From Magicicada septendecula (taxonomy: Eukaryota > Arthropoda > Insecta > Hemiptera > Cicadidae), in contig CM068373.1 of the NCBI GenBank assembly GCA_034769895.1, forward strand, positions 20,875,967 to 20,939,966: DNA of 64,000 bases. Reading direction: 5' to 3'. The notes under the pieces are model-generated. The model ran no database searches. It saw only the letters and a program-made list of their open reading frames with translations, and was not told the origin of the DNA. The translations under genes were made by a program, and so were the position numbers. Positions within the stretch are counted from its first letter, which is position 1. Each line of letters opens with the position of its first letter. Positions 12,451-24,690 of this stretch are shown here, piece by piece.

Positions 12451-15400
12451 TTAATGATTCAGAACTTCTGTGTAAACGATGTTTTTTGTAAAAACTCTTT
12501 CATCATTTGCTAAATGCCCTTTGTGATTATATTCGGAAATATAAAATCTCAAACCATCGAATGATCGAACTTTACTTGCTGCGACGTACAATTGACCATG
12601 TGTAAAAACTGGCTGCCTCAGTAAATTCCAATTTTTTCAAATGTTTGTCCTTGAGACTTATTTATTGTCATCGCAAATGCAGGTATAATTGGAAATTGAG
12701 TTCTTTGAAAGTTAAATGGTAAAACAGTACTGGAATATGTTAAATTTATACGTGGAATCAAAATTCTCTTATTGCGTGCGGTTCCAGTTAAAACTTCGCA
12801 ATCAATAGCATTACGATACATACACTTGATGCGCATTCTTGTTCCATTGACTAATGCTTCCTTTGTATTTAAGTTTCTGATCAGTAAAACGATGCAATTA
12901 ACTTTCAATACTAACTTATGTGGTGGCAAACCACTAATAGTCAAAGAATTCAAAAACTCTACTGGATAGTTATTGATTTCATTGTCATCATCACAAATTA
13001 TTTTATCGTAGCTATGATATGTTTTCTGTTCGCCTGGTATTCGATTAAGTATATCAGTATTAATAAAAGTACAATCATCATTTTTAGGTGCTAAAATAAC
13101 TGACTTCAATATGTTATCTGAGAGTATGTTTTCGGAAATATTTCCATACACCTCATTAATAATATTATTTTCATCTCCTATTAATTGCTGAGGTATTTCA
13201 ATAATATTTTCACCAAACTGAGGGAATTGTGGGGCTTCATCATTACCAATTTTTTTCAAGAATTCGACAAATTCTATTTCACTTGGTAAGGCTCTCATAT
13301 TTTGAGTAAACGTTACTTTATGAAAATAAACAAATTTATGCCAACTCGTGACACAATTTTCAATTAAAGTTGCACGTGATCCATGTGGGACAACTGGTAA
13401 GATTTGCCGAAAATCACCGCACAGAAGTATCGTTTTCACTCCAAATGGTTTATGTTTATCATTTTCATCGCATAGATCCTGCAATAATCTATCTATGATT
13501 TTCAACACTTGCAGTGGGCACATAGAAAAATTTCATCAATAATTATCAATGATGATGAATTTATGTAACGTCCATAGCTACTATTTGCGATAATATTCAC
13601 TACAGAATTTTCCAAAATGGGTATAGGCAATTTAAACACATTGTGTAAAGTTCTGCCTCCAAGTAATAGAGTTGTTGAAGCTATGCCACTGAACGATGTT
13701 GCAATGCAACTAAGATTAAGCAAATTTAATTTGTGAATGATTGCTGTTTGTGTGAATGTTTTTCCACAACCTGCATGAGCGGTTAAACAAAAAACATTAG
13801 ATCCAGTATCATGGTCCAAAACTTCATGAATCACACGATCAATTAGATTACGCTGTTCAATATTTGCAGTTTCATAATGCTCACAAAACAGAAACTCTTG
13901 TTCTATTGGATCAATAGCATTTGCTTCGTCTGTTCTCTGCGAATATGTGGGAACTGGTAAACCAAGTTCTTGACATGACAAATTATGAACATTCAAAATA
14001 TCTTCAATTTCTAATTGAGCTGTGTTAAAGGATATTTCTTCGTTGTAATCTCTCAAAAATTCTTCACTAAGATATACTTTAAATTCATTCCATAACGCCA
14101 ATGCATTGGCTGGCACATTTAATGCACAAATGTAACCAAATAAATTTCGCATTTGTTTTGGTGAATGTAATTCTTTTGTTTCATTTAAACATTCGCGCCA
14201 TTCATTATCATTTGAAGCAATGCCGCGAGCATGGCACGCTTCAACAAAAGAAGTGTGTATAATTCCATTGTTCTAACATCCTCAAATGATTTTGGACCAC
14301 AGACATGTAATAAAAGCAATCGTAAATGGAAAAGTTCGATGTCTTTTGGTGATACTATATATATGCGTGTAATGATTTTATCACCTCCACGCCTTCTCTT
14401 CTTCCATTTTTTTCGGGAATCTTCCCACACATAATGCAAAGGAATTTCAATATACTTATATTCATGCTCTGATGGATCTGATTGATTCAATTCAAAAAAT
14501 GCTAATAATTTTGTTTGTCTTGCATTTTCAATTGCTTGACGTTCTTGCCCTTCTCGAAAGTAAACATTCTGTCTATGCGGTAAATGAATGTCAAGTCTAA
14601 TGATGACATGTGATTGAAAATTAGCATTGGTAATTCATAGATGCGCCATACAGCTTCGGTTGATCCGACATAACGGCCATTTAAAAAATTTTTAACTTCA
14701 TCAATTTGTATTTCTTGACCTGGTTCATTTCTTTCTGAACCTAATTCAACAGGTGCACTGTCATAGCCTTTATACACGTATTTATAAATGTATTTAACAC
14801 TTTTAACTGTAGTGAATACTTCAACATTTATATGGCAATTAAATTTGGCAAGTAAATACGGATTGTATGGTACAACATAACGATTGTCAAGGCAACTACC
14901 GCGAACTTCAGCATTAATACCATTATCATGCCTTCTGTATAATGGATATCCATTTAATGATTCATATGTAAATTCATTAAATCGTTTTGGATAATCTTTT
15001 GTGCATTTTCCATCTCTCATACATTCAGAATTTGGATTAAGTACACCGCATGGACCATGCATCATGTGTTTTACAACATATTCATGTAATGTAGGATGTT
15101 AGGAATCTCCGCAGATACAACTTTATCAATATCGGTAGCGTTAACAATTTTATCTTGCTCATTTAAAGAGAGTAAAATGTGAGCATGAGGCAATCCTCTC
15201 TTTTGAAACTCAATTGTATAAATGAGTGCTTCAACTTTACTGAAGATTTTTTTTAGTGTAAGGCCCTCAATTAATGCTTTCAGTTTGGACTTGAATACAC
15301 GCACAACAATATCAGGTCGAAAATTAGCTGACTCACCTACACCAATATTGCTAACTATTTCAGGCCAACTTGGATTGCAAGTCATTGTAATAAACAAAGA

Positions 15401-16767
15401 AGGCTTTCCGAAATGTTGTACAATTGACATTGCATCTAAATAATTCTGATACATATTTCTTGGAGATCCATTGAATGAAGATGGTAAAATTACTCTACGG
15501 CCAACATTATTGGCATTGGGGTTCAATTCTAAATAATCTGTTAAATTGTTGTAAACTTCAGACCTAAGATTTGTTTGATTTTGTCGAATGAAATTTACCC
15601 TTGTGCCCTATATTCTCACATACATATCAACTATCCACTGCAGAAATAATTTTTGTGAATGGTGCAACATGCTAAAATCTTCTCTAATTGCAAGTTGTAG
15701 GCTGCATACTGAAGCATGGTTAATTTATTTCTGGGCGCTCTTGAATTAGATGTAGTTGGTACATTATGAGAAATATTGATATGCCACCCAGTATCACCAT
15801 TTGGAAAAAGTAATGGATACGCTAAAGGGTCCAATGATGAATCCAAAACAGAGATATTTTTAATGGTACCATTAACTTTTGAAAACGAAACCATATTTCG
15901 TTCAAAGGGTGGCTCACTATCAACTGTACTAAATATTACTGCTACATCAGTTTGAACTGCATCATTATAACGGCGTAGATCTAAATCACGATTTACTTTA
16001 ATGAGCATAAAAATTTATTTATTTTGATTTTCAACTCTCTGACAATGATCTTTCATTGCAATGAATGACCAAACGAAAGGATTAATGCGTTCCAATTCAA
16101 GAGAGATTTCGCGCATTATATTGTTATTGCATGTTTGATTATAGTGTTCACGTAATCTATAATTCACAGCAGTGTCAACATCATAAAAATATAATTGCGC
16201 ATAACATGGTGAGCGACCATATCCAGCAGTCATTGGACCTGATCTGTGATAAAAAACATCATGTATTTTAAAATGATACACTCCACGTGTAACTGTATCT
16301 GAAATTTTAGCTTCTGAGCTAACCATAGCAAATGATGAATTGTATTTACGAATGTTTTCAAAATAATTTTTTGACTTTCTTTTTATTGAAGGTTCATTTG
16401 AAGTAAGTCCATCATACAATGATTTAAAGTATTCATTTTGACTTAAGGCCGGTAATATTGCTTTACCCTTATGACAACATGAAGTGAATGCAGTCCTTTC
16501 ACCTAAAGTGACCTCAGATTCGAAATGTTTTGCATTGCAAAACCTGCATTGTAAATGCATTAATCCACAATCAAAAGTATTAAAATTTCTTGGAATGACA
16601 TTCAGTGCGCATTTAAATGTATCCCTCAAAATAATTTCATCATTTCGTATACTATTTACACTATTTAAATTTGCATTTGGTCTATTATCATTTTGACTTT
16701 CACGCGAATATATATTCCTTCTTCTTTGTCTCTCACTCCGACCCGTCAATGTTCTATGTCGAGGCAT
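12451..16767 (-). pseudogene. Helitron Rep/helicase, broken into seven pieces
   Basis: Minus-strand ORFs in order give a full RepHel of about 1,400 residues. 16767-16015: N-terminal region with a zinc-binding-like pattern (CRFCNAKHF and CCHKGK). 16008-15631: Helitron-like N domain (LDPLAYPLLFPNGDTGW). 15526-15071: HUH endonuclease core with FITMTCNPSWPEI and FQKRGLPHAHILL (the His-x-His metal site). 15065-14502: the KYIYKYVYKG segment that carries the catalytic tyrosines. 14490-14185: linker. 14152-13502: PIF1-type helicase with Walker A AHAGCGKTFTQ and Walker B IIIDE. 13523-12618: GDFRQILPVV and the C-terminal AMTINKSQGQTFE motif, followed after a frameshift by the VFTHGQLYVA-type end near 12451. 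Catalytic motifs are readable, but stops and frameshifts at every junction make it inactive. In the family it drives rolling-circle transposition. Confidence 0.92.
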
Positions 16768-17198
16768 AATGGAAGTAGGTGCGAATATCTGAATGTAAAA
16801 AAAAAATGTAATGAAATTACTGAAACTAAGATTAGACAGGGTTTAATTTAAGAATAATAAAATGTACTCACTTTTTTGAAACCACCAATAATAATTAGGC
16901 GAGAGTAAGTCAATTCAAATTGCTGCTACAAAATTTTCCTTTTGCAACAGGTGTATATTAAGCAAGCTGTATTTTACTTTCAACTGCACAGTAATATATA
17001 AAACACAGATATCTAATATACAAAATATAAAATAAAACGCTTTTTTGCCTTGACATACACTCCACAGACTATTGAAAAAGGAACTTTTGAAATCACACAA
17101 AATTCACAGCTCATTCAGTCAATCGGTCAGTAATTATTTGTTGGCAACATTTTAAAATTCTTTGGCGACAGTCTCTACTCTGTGCGACTGTTTGACCA

Positions 17199-17283
17199 CA
17201 GACTATTATGTGTTTGACATTGGCAGTATGAACGTAAACAAACGACAGACTATTATGTGTTTGACATTGGCAGTATGAACGTA
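17199..17283. repeat. Direct duplication of 38 bp in the Helitron 5' region
   Basis: The segment starting CAGACTATTATGTGTTTGAC occurs at 17199-17236 and again at 17246-17283, separated by 9 bp, essentially identical. It lies upstream of the Helitron coding region. Confidence 0.85.
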
Positions 17284-17563
17284 CACTAAAATGAAAAAAT
17301 AATAATTTTATTGCCTGGCAACAAAATTATTTTATTTTTAACAATTACCATTGTTTGAAAAAGTTTAAATGAATTTTCAAGTGCAAATGAATGTTTTATT
17401 TTATTTTATTTAATGTATTTGTAACACATGTTATATATAAATTTTAGCTTTCTGCACTCCTTCTCCATATAAACTTTAACTATGCCAAATCTCACACTCC
17501 TCCTTGCGCGCAATATGCTTAAAAAGGGGTACAAAGTTTTCTCTTCACGTATTAATATATCGA

Positions 17564-17860
17564 TAATAATGATAACATAACTGATTTGATGTTTAATAAA
17601 AATACTAACGGAAACAGAATTGAAATTTCTAAGGTTGACGGGTCTGATGAATTAATAGGTAATGATGGTGTCAAATGTTATATTGATAATGTTTATTATA
17701 ATCATAATAATAAATTGAGAGTGAGTAAGAATGAGAAGTGTTATAAAAAATTAAGACTATTACACGATGATGGAGGTTGAATTAAAAAATCAGGGTATGG
17801 ACATTCTAAACATTTTAGTTTATGGTTATGAACTTGCTGAATTTGGAAATGAAGTGTGGT
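17564..17860 (+). pseudogene. Rest of the LTR element's Gag-like frame after the Helitron
   Basis: The frame broken at 11630 resumes at 17564 in the same phase and runs to a stop at 17780. A one-base shift then extends coding-like sequence (QGMDILNILVYGYELAEFGN) to about 17862. The composition (Asn/Lys/Asp-rich) is the same as upstream of the Helitron. No domain is recognised. Confidence 0.5.
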
Positions 17861-19696
17861 AAAATTGAACAATTAATGATGAAGATTTGTAAATAAATTC
17901 TAGTGAAATTGATTGTGTTTGTATTGTAAAATGTTTTATGTAAACAATATGTGTATGGAGTAGAAATTGATTTTAATAATAATAATATTTTATTTTATTA
18001 ATTAACAATAATAGTTGATAAGAGGTAACAATGAATTTAATTTTGAATTGTGTGTTCAAGTAATTTAAAATTATATTTAATCTAAACTGTAATAAATAGT
18101 AATTGATAAATATGTTAACACGAAAAGATTTATAGAAATTGAAAAATTGAAGGAAGTAAGTACATGTGTCAGTATGTGTTGTAAGCAGAATGTTTAGACT
18201 GAGTGAGTGTTTATAACAGTCTGGCAGACAACTGTTTGCGTAAACAGGTATGTTGTGTGTTGTGTGACCAATGTTTACAGTCATGCTCTAGTTGACAACA
18301 ACAAGAATGTTGTATTTTGATGAATCAGTGTCTTGAGCAAAATCTTATTGTGAAATAAAAGAAATGAAGTTAACTTGTTGCAGATAAAATAATAATGAGG
18401 TAATTACTGTAACCTAGAGTTTTGAGGAATTAAATTAAACCATATTTGTAATTAAATTAATTGAAAAGATGATTTTTTATAATAAATTTAAATTTATTTT
18501 GATTCAAATTCCAAATGTTATGGTAGATTAAATAATAATTGATGAAAAAATATAATGATTACAATATTCATTTAAAACTGAAAACTGAAGGAGATGTTTG
18601 GGCTAAGATAGTGTTTGGAAAACAAGATGTGTATATAACTGTTCATGTAAACCTTGATTAATGTCAATCCATATTTTACGTTTAACTGTAGATTCCCCAC
18701 GTAAGTGTGGCCATGACCTCACCGGATCATGACCGTGAAAGTAATTAATTGTGACAAATCATAAATTTTACTTGATATAACCGGCTTGTGGTTTGTTTTG
18801 TTTTGTTAACCCGGTGGTTTGCTAGACTTAGAAGGGAGGTTATTTTTAGGGGAATCTACCAAGTTTTGGAACAGGGCTATTTTCACCCAGATAGGTGTGG
18901 TAGTCTATTAGGGGCGTATCATTCAATACTAGTAAGTATTAAACTGAATTTTTATTGTAACGCCGAAGCAAGGATGGGGGTGGAATAAAAGAAAAAATGT
19001 GTACCCCTTCCGCATCAGTCCTTGTGGAAGCAACTGGGCGCTACAGTCCAGGGGGGGGGTAATAGTGAGTGTGGATTAGGGGGTACCCAGTTACAGGTCA
19101 CGAGGGAGATGTGATTACGGCTAGGATGAGGTCTGCAAGGGGCAAGATGCCTAGTGCTGAACACAGCAGATTGTAACGGGTATCAGGGGGGTAGAAGAAA
19201 AAAAAAAGGCAATTGATTGAAAAGCCATAACTAAAGTCTAATCTTTTTGAGACAGTAATGTATTTTGTTTGTAGTATGTATCCTACAATAAGGTTGTTAG
19301 TATTAGATTTGTATTTTATGTAATCTATGTATGATTTTGGTGGGGGATGCACTTTGTATTATATAAACACGAACCAGTACTTTGTTAATGAACCAGTACG
19401 ACTAAGAGGAACCGATCAGTTGTGGATATGGAATAATGGAAGACCATTTATTGATATTTTAATTAAATGGAGTCAGGTGATACTGTGGCGGGTATCGGTC
19501 TGAGCTTATGGTGTTGGGATCTCGAGTAGAGAAGTCCAGTAAGGTCGGAGAGGTGCTGCCACAGTCGCCGGACTAGGGGGGTAAGTACCCATGATTTTAG
19601 TAAAGAGTTCAGGGGGGTTGTGGCGCTATATCCTCACTGATCCTCTTAGGTTTTAGGCAATGAGAGTTTGTATGCTTCGGCATCCAATCTCTCATT
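17861..19696 (+). other. 3' internal region of the LTR element, no gene seen
   Basis: AT-rich to about 18770, then G-rich. Short ORFs (18788-18988 plus, 19098-19352 minus) have no recognisable domain. I looked for reverse transcriptase and integrase motifs in all frames and saw none. Confidence 0.55.
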
Positions 19697-19711
19697 GGGG
19701 GGGGGGGGTTA
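19697..19711 (+). other. Polypurine tract
   Basis: Twelve G followed by TTA immediately before the 3' LTR, the expected position of the plus-strand primer. Confidence 0.75.
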
Positions 19712-20740
19712 TGTAACGGTACAGAATTGAGTGCTACCCCAGTTTTAATTTAAATCAGTTTTAATTTTCAATTGTCAGCTTCCACCTGTGAGGTGCCTCA
19801 GTGCAACACAATGTTAGCATAAACAACTGCCTAGACATCTTACGTAACAGCTTTCCAGCAGCAGACTGTGTGTGTGAATCACAGTATGCAGTCTATCACC
19901 AGAGTTTTCATCAGATAACAGTGGAGAGCAGTGCATATATAAGTAAAACTTTATACAGTGGCCTCGGGAAGTTACGGTAGGCCAAAGCAATTACAGTAGC
20001 CTAGGCCTACCGAACCTTATTAAAAAGTGTGCAAAAGAGTAAAATGAAGAAAGAGATCGAGACAAAAACGAATACGTTGATTTGTGCAGTTAGAACAGTT
20101 CTGTGTTATGTGGCGAATGTGACAGTGAACTAGTGATCGGGTAACAACTGGACCACATGTCAGTTAAGTAACAAATACATACAAAAGTGACTCCGTAACA
20201 ATCTGATATCAGTAAAAAACTATACAAATTTAGATTTATAAAAGAATTAATGAGAATACTATAAAGGGGGTAAAAGTTATATATTTAAGGGGAGAAATCG
20301 TGATTAAAAGTACTGGTTCCTATAAAATAATTAGTTGATAAAACTTGTGTTTGAACAAATTCATGTTTTTTAGCTGTAGGCTACTTAATAAAATAAAATT
20401 AAGTTTGTTTAGGGATATAAAAATGTGTTAAATTAAGTTTTTATGCCAAAACCATTTCCTATTCTGTGCTGAAAACCTCGTCTAACGTTCTTTGGGATTT
20501 TCTGAGTGTTAAGGGCAGTTAGGTAGCGGGATTATGTTACAATTTTTATAAGGGCAAGAGTGTTTAAGTTTACATATTTATCTAAAAAATATTGTTGCCA
20601 ACCTGGGCAATAACAAGGTAAGTTTAAAGGGGATTATGACGGTAAGTACAATTCTGGCAGCAGTGAGCAGTAAGTATTATTCTAAAATCTTCTGATGGTA
20701 ATAAGATTTAAATAAAAGGTAAAAAGTCAGTACCTTTACA
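19712..20740 (+). repeat. 3' LTR
   Basis: 1029 bp, TG...CA termini, partner of 9201-10231. It is preceded by the polypurine tract and followed by the AGCC target duplication. Confidence 0.9.
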
Positions 20741-20768
20741 AGCCGGAATATTAAATGTGGCAACACTG

Positions 20769-21881
20769 GAACAATCTGATATTTGAGGCCGACTATACTA
20801 TCTCTTAATTTATGTATTTCAATAATCAAATCGCATTATTTTTAATTGCTGGTTACCAGCAGTTTTATAATTCTTTGTTTTTGCAAATTAAATGTTTATT
20901 AAGTAAAATAATGATATATTATTTAAGAAAATATAATAATTAACTCATTCATATGATACGAATTCAATAATTCGAAAAAAAATTATTTCATTAGACCTAA
21001 TACTCATTCACTAATTTCTTCAACTTAAACTTACAGTACCTATAATTTATGTTTAGCTATAAATAGGCCTACTCATGATTTTAGTAATGCTACGAAATTA
21101 AATCATAATCTAACATGTTCACATTATCTATATTATTATACAGTGCTTATAGGCCTACTTAACATTATTCATCCTTTACTTTTTACATGATGAAAACTAA
21201 CAATGCACTACTTTCAGACAGTAATAACAATAAATGAAAAATCTGCTGCACTTTTATTATACGTATCATGTATTCTATTTTTTAAAATGTTAATTACTTT
21301 GGATACAGGAATGACATTCGGAATGTCTTAGAACACCATTTAATTCTAAAAGTTGTGTCTCATGAATGTGCAATACTGTCAACAAAACCAAAAGTTGAAA
21401 ATTTGCTAAGAATAAAAGATATACATTATACATAAGTTCATAAAAACTTCGGGTTTGTAATTACTGTAAAAACCAGGAACACAACACGTAAGCGGCATTA
21501 TCACTGACAAACCTACACTATACAATTTATTATTTCCGTCGATTAACATCTTGTTATAAATTAATTTCGGAAGGTTACTGTAGGTTAAAAATTCTAAGCA
21601 CCTATCCTAGTTAAGCTTTATAAACATGTGCAAATTTTAGTTCAGGTTATGTTTCAATAAGGGTTAATCAACACGTGTTTGAAATCGACTGAAAAAAAAA
21701 ACACTAGTTTAAATACTACTGGCTGTAGTATTATAAACTATAACATTAAACAGCACTACTGCAGTACAAAAATCGTCACTAACAACAAACTGTAACAAGA
21801 CCTTTATAAATTTTACTACAAAGTTAACTGCTCACATGATACAGATCACAATCCACTCAACTGCAGCTTCAGCCTCAGACA
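20769..21881. other. Interior of the non-autonomous DNA transposon
   Basis: About 1.1 kb of AT-rich sequence between the terminal repeats, without an ORF of note. The palindrome AGGCCTA occurs twice here and recurs elsewhere in the window. Confidence 0.5.
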
Positions 21882-21930
21882 CAATGTTGCCACGTTTAAT
21901 ATTCTGGCCTTCTACTAGAGCCGGCCATGG
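21882..21930 (-). repeat. Right terminal inverted repeat
   Basis: The complement reads CCATGGCCGGCTCTAGTAG, then GGCC, GAATATTAAACGTGGCAACA. It matches the left terminal repeat joined across the LTR insertion with about five differences. It is followed directly by TTAAG. Confidence 0.8.
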
Positions 21931-22212
21931 TTAAGCGTATAAAAAAATGCTATGGTATGTGAGTAGCAGATAAACAAACTTACAGAGTGAAAGCAAAAAA
22001 TTACATGAGATTTTCAAGTGATTATTGTCACAGTTGCCAGGAACACTGCAACACATTAGTGTTAATAAGCTGCTTGTACATAGTGCAAGGACACACAGAT
22101 TCTTTCTCAAGAGTTGACGTTATTTAAACAAGCATATCACATTCTCTGTGGTTTGTTTGTTATACATTTTATAGACATATCTAAGCAGACAGGGAACTAA
22201 CAAGCAGGCAGG

Positions 22213-22668
22213 AGACTAACGTGGAAGAAACACATAACCCCTAAGAAGACTGAACTTAACCTCAAGGTCAGAAATGTCTACTGGCTGATAGGCAGAAAAT
22301 CGCAGTTAAGTTTGTTAACAAACTTTTAATATATAAAGCAGTTCTTAAAGCGGTATGGACTTACGGTATACAACTTTGGGGCACTGCTAGTACGAGCAAC
22401 ATCGAGATTATACAGCGGTTTCAGTCCAAAACTCTTAAGATCAATAGTCGACGCTCCATGGTTTGTCTCCAACAATTCTATGCACCGAGACCTCAAAGTT
22501 CCAACTGTGAGAGAAGAAATCATGTGTCTCTGCAGGAAACACATCTCTAAATTAAAAAAGCATCCTAACCCCCTAGCAATTAATTTGTTAGATAATATTA
22601 AAGACGTTTACAGACTAAAAGGCATAAATTATTCGACTTACCCTAAATTATTCAGGTTCAACGAATAA
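22213..22668 (+). pseudogene. Jockey ORF2 C-terminal fragment (reverse transcriptase tail)
   Basis: The frame reads the conserved Jockey tail. It starts with a Trp-Lys-Lys-His region, then YWLIGRKSQLSL, YKAVLKAVWTYGIQLWGTAS and an IEIIQRFQSKTL block. A one-base shift near 22440 leads into the ORF at 22480-22668 (HRDLKVPTVREEIMCLCRKH, then HPNPLAINLLDN). This segment lies C-terminal to the RT palm and has no catalytic residues. It is a dead-on-arrival 5'-truncated copy. Confidence 0.85.
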
Positions 22669-23122
22669 TGTGTACTCTGTCTTATCTGTATTGTAATGTC
22701 TAGAGACCGGATTATATGCAAATGCATATTTGCATATTTTGGCTATTTTTACAGGTTTTAGCATATCTTACTGAAAACCTGCTGATGGGGCATATTTGCG
22801 CTTTTTTTACAGATCTTAATAGTTGTAGCCGACCTAAACAATGAAACGCATGGCTCGTATGAGCGAGCCCTCTACCGCTCTTAGCAGCCGTGCGTCTTTT
22901 GTCTATACAATTAAACACAGTGACAGAACCGCGTAAGACAAGGATGGGCGACATGCCTACCGCACTACTCCGACACGACAGTCAAAACAAAATGCGCGTG
23001 TTGTTGTTGATTATAACTTGCTAGGCTCTGCACGTTTTACGTTAGTTTCGAGATTAACTGGCTAGGCTACGCACGTTTTATGTTAGTTCGATCGTCTTTC
23101 TTATATTTGTGCCAATTTTAAA

Positions 23123-24601
23123 GTGTACGATGCCTCCGGTGAAAAAAGTGTCTCAACGTGGATAGTAGACTATCCTGGAATATTTACTTATGACAGAAAC
23201 ATTTTATATTGTCAAGTTTGCGAGAAAAGTGTTTTGTGCGCGAAAAAATTTCAAATAGACCAGCATGTTAAGACAAGTCATCATATCGCAGCGTTGAACA
23301 ACAAAGGTCCGCGACAACAACTTTTTAACACAGGCAAGTACCAGTGTCTCTACTTCTAAAGACAAACAAAAAAATGAGTTTTGCATGGATTTATGTGAAG
23401 CATTCCTTGCAAGTAACATTCCGGTTTACAAACTTTCAAATCCTACTTTCAGACGTTTTCTAGGAAAATATTGTTTGAATCAAAATGTACCAGATGAATC
23501 AACATTACGTAAAAATTACATACCAACAATTTACCAACATGTCTTGGACGAAATACGGAATGACCTTAATGATAGGATTATATGGATTTCAGCTGACGAA
23601 ACTACAGACAGTTGTGGCCATTATATTGCGAATCTGATCATCGGGAAATTGGAACTTGAGCCTTCTTCTTCTTATTTGGTAGGTTGCAAAGAGCTTGAAA
23701 AGACAAATCATTCTACCATTGCCAGATTTGTGAATGAGGGTATTAAAAAAATATTTCCTGATCCTTCTGTAGATGAAAGAGTGTACATATTTCTCTCAGA
23801 TGCTGCACCCTATATGATTAAGGCAGCCAAAGCCCTCCAGGTATTTTATCCTATTTTGATTCACGTCACCTGCTTTGCTCACGGAGTCCATCAATTCGCC
23901 GAAGAAGTACGATGCATGTTTGGAAAAGTAAATAAATTGATTTCGTCAACAAAGAAAGTATTCCTCAAATCACCTGCTCACATTAAGGCCTATAAAGAAA
24001 AACTTCCTACTGTGCCTTTACCACCTGAACCAGTGGTAACTCGATGGGGAACGTGGTTTGAAGCTGTACTGTTCTACAGTCAACATTTCGATGCCATTAA
24101 AGGTGTAGTAAATGACTTCGACAGCGCAGATTGTATGATAATTCGTCAGTGCAAAGAAACGTTTGAAGACTCTTCTATTAAAAAGAGCATTGCTATGATT
24201 AGCACCCATTTTTCCCACATACCGGGAGTATTAAAAAGCTTGAATCTCATGGTTTGACGTTGAATGAATCCATTCAGTTGATGAGCAAAATCCGTCAATT
24301 GAACTCCGAATTGCCAGAGATATTCCCGCATAAACTTAAAGAAAAGTTTGAAAACATTTTACACAACAACCCCGGTTTCGACCCTTTATGTCAAATAAAT
24401 AGTTTTATTAATGGCATGGGTGAACTTTTACCTGAGACAATATGCGCTAATGTAGCACCTAAGTTTAAGTACTGCCCGGTAACCTCAGTGGACGTGGAAC
24501 GTTCATTTTCAAATTATAAAAATATTTTGACTGATAGAAGGCACAACCTTACCACAGAAAAATACCTGATTGTGAACATTTATAAAAACAAAGATTGTTA
24601 A
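23123..24601 (+). pseudogene. hAT transposase with BED-like zinc finger, frameshifted
   Basis: 23123-23359 encodes a short zinc-finger region (YCQVCEKSVLC ... HVKTSHH) like the BED/CGGBP1-type fingers found in this hAT branch. 23385-24257 holds the RNase-H-like core ([40 protein letters not shown] and the [11 protein letters not shown] insertion-domain Trp). A one-base loss near 24235 shifts into 24254-24601, the hAT dimerisation region (PVTSVDVERSFSNYKNILTD). The N-terminus is also shifted after the likely initiator near 23129. Catalytic Asp residues are present in DETTD and SDAAP; the frame breaks make the copy non-functional. The last about 65 bp are followed by a diverged tandem copy of the C-terminal end. 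Confidence 0.88.
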
Positions 24602-24690
24602 AAATAAAGACTGTTGAAAATTTAGAGAAATACATGATTGTAAACATTTATAAACACAAAGATTGTTAAAAAATAAAGATTGTTGATGTA
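24565..24690 (+). repeat. Tandem duplication at the hAT transposase C-terminus
   Basis: The sequence around GATTGTGAACATTTATAAA and AACAAAGATTGTTAAAAA is repeated once after about 68 bp with a few changes, spanning the stop codon. Confidence 0.7.

Larger units (their letters stand above)
11631..17563 (-). mobile_element. Helitron (about 5.9 kb), minus strand
   Basis: The 3' end on the minus strand is CTAG at 11634-11631, preceded by a GGTCGAA-A-TTCGACC hairpin (11661-11647). The flanking host base is T, and the 5' end starts TC at 17563 next to a host A, so the insertion is between A and T as is typical for Helitrons. The 5' end reads TCGATATATTAATACGTG, followed by a GCGCGC-containing segment of the kind found at animal Helitron 5' ends. 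A 5' border at 17572 would also start TC and also keep the frame. The interrupted Gag-like frame resumes in phase on the other side, which supports the borders. The element encodes a broken Rep/helicase. Confidence 0.88.
9201..20740 (+). mobile_element. LTR retrotransposon with 1.03 kb LTRs, carrying a nested Helitron
   Basis: Two long direct repeats (9201-10231 and 19712-20740) both start TGTAAC and end TTTACA, and are flanked by the 4-bp duplication AGCC (9197-9200 and 20741-20744). A TGGCGACTCGCTGCC primer-binding site follows the 5' LTR after one base, and a run of twelve G precedes the 3' LTR. Without the Helitron (11631-17563) the element is about 5.6 kb with about 3.5 kb of internal sequence. 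One Gag-like frame is visible. No protease, reverse transcriptase, RNase H or integrase is seen, so this is a non-autonomous derivative or an internally deleted copy, probably of the Ty3 group by TSD size and LTR termini. The two LTRs are very similar by eye (mid to upper 90s percent; not computed). Confidence 0.88.
9171..21935. mobile_element. DNA transposon of unassigned superfamily, interrupted by an LTR element
   Basis: The left end reads TTAAG followed by CCATGGCCGGCTCTAG. The right end reads CTAGAGCCGGCCATGG followed by TTAAG, so there is a 5-bp direct flank repeat (TTAAG, 9171-9175 and 21931-21935) and matching inverted termini. After removing the LTR element (9201-20740) and one AGCC copy, the left terminal repeat runs on from 9176-9200 into 20745-20768 and matches the complement of 21882-21930 over about 49 bp with a few changes. 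The unit is then about 1.2 kb with no transposase frame, so it is non-autonomous. If the target is read as TTAA, a Kolobok/piggyBac-like assignment is possible, but the ends are then asymmetric by one base. I leave the superfamily open. Confidence 0.75.

Noticed and set aside
18788..19352. Integrase or envelope remnant at the 3' end of the LTR element
   Set aside because: No zinc-binding, catalytic or membrane motif could be found in the short ORFs.
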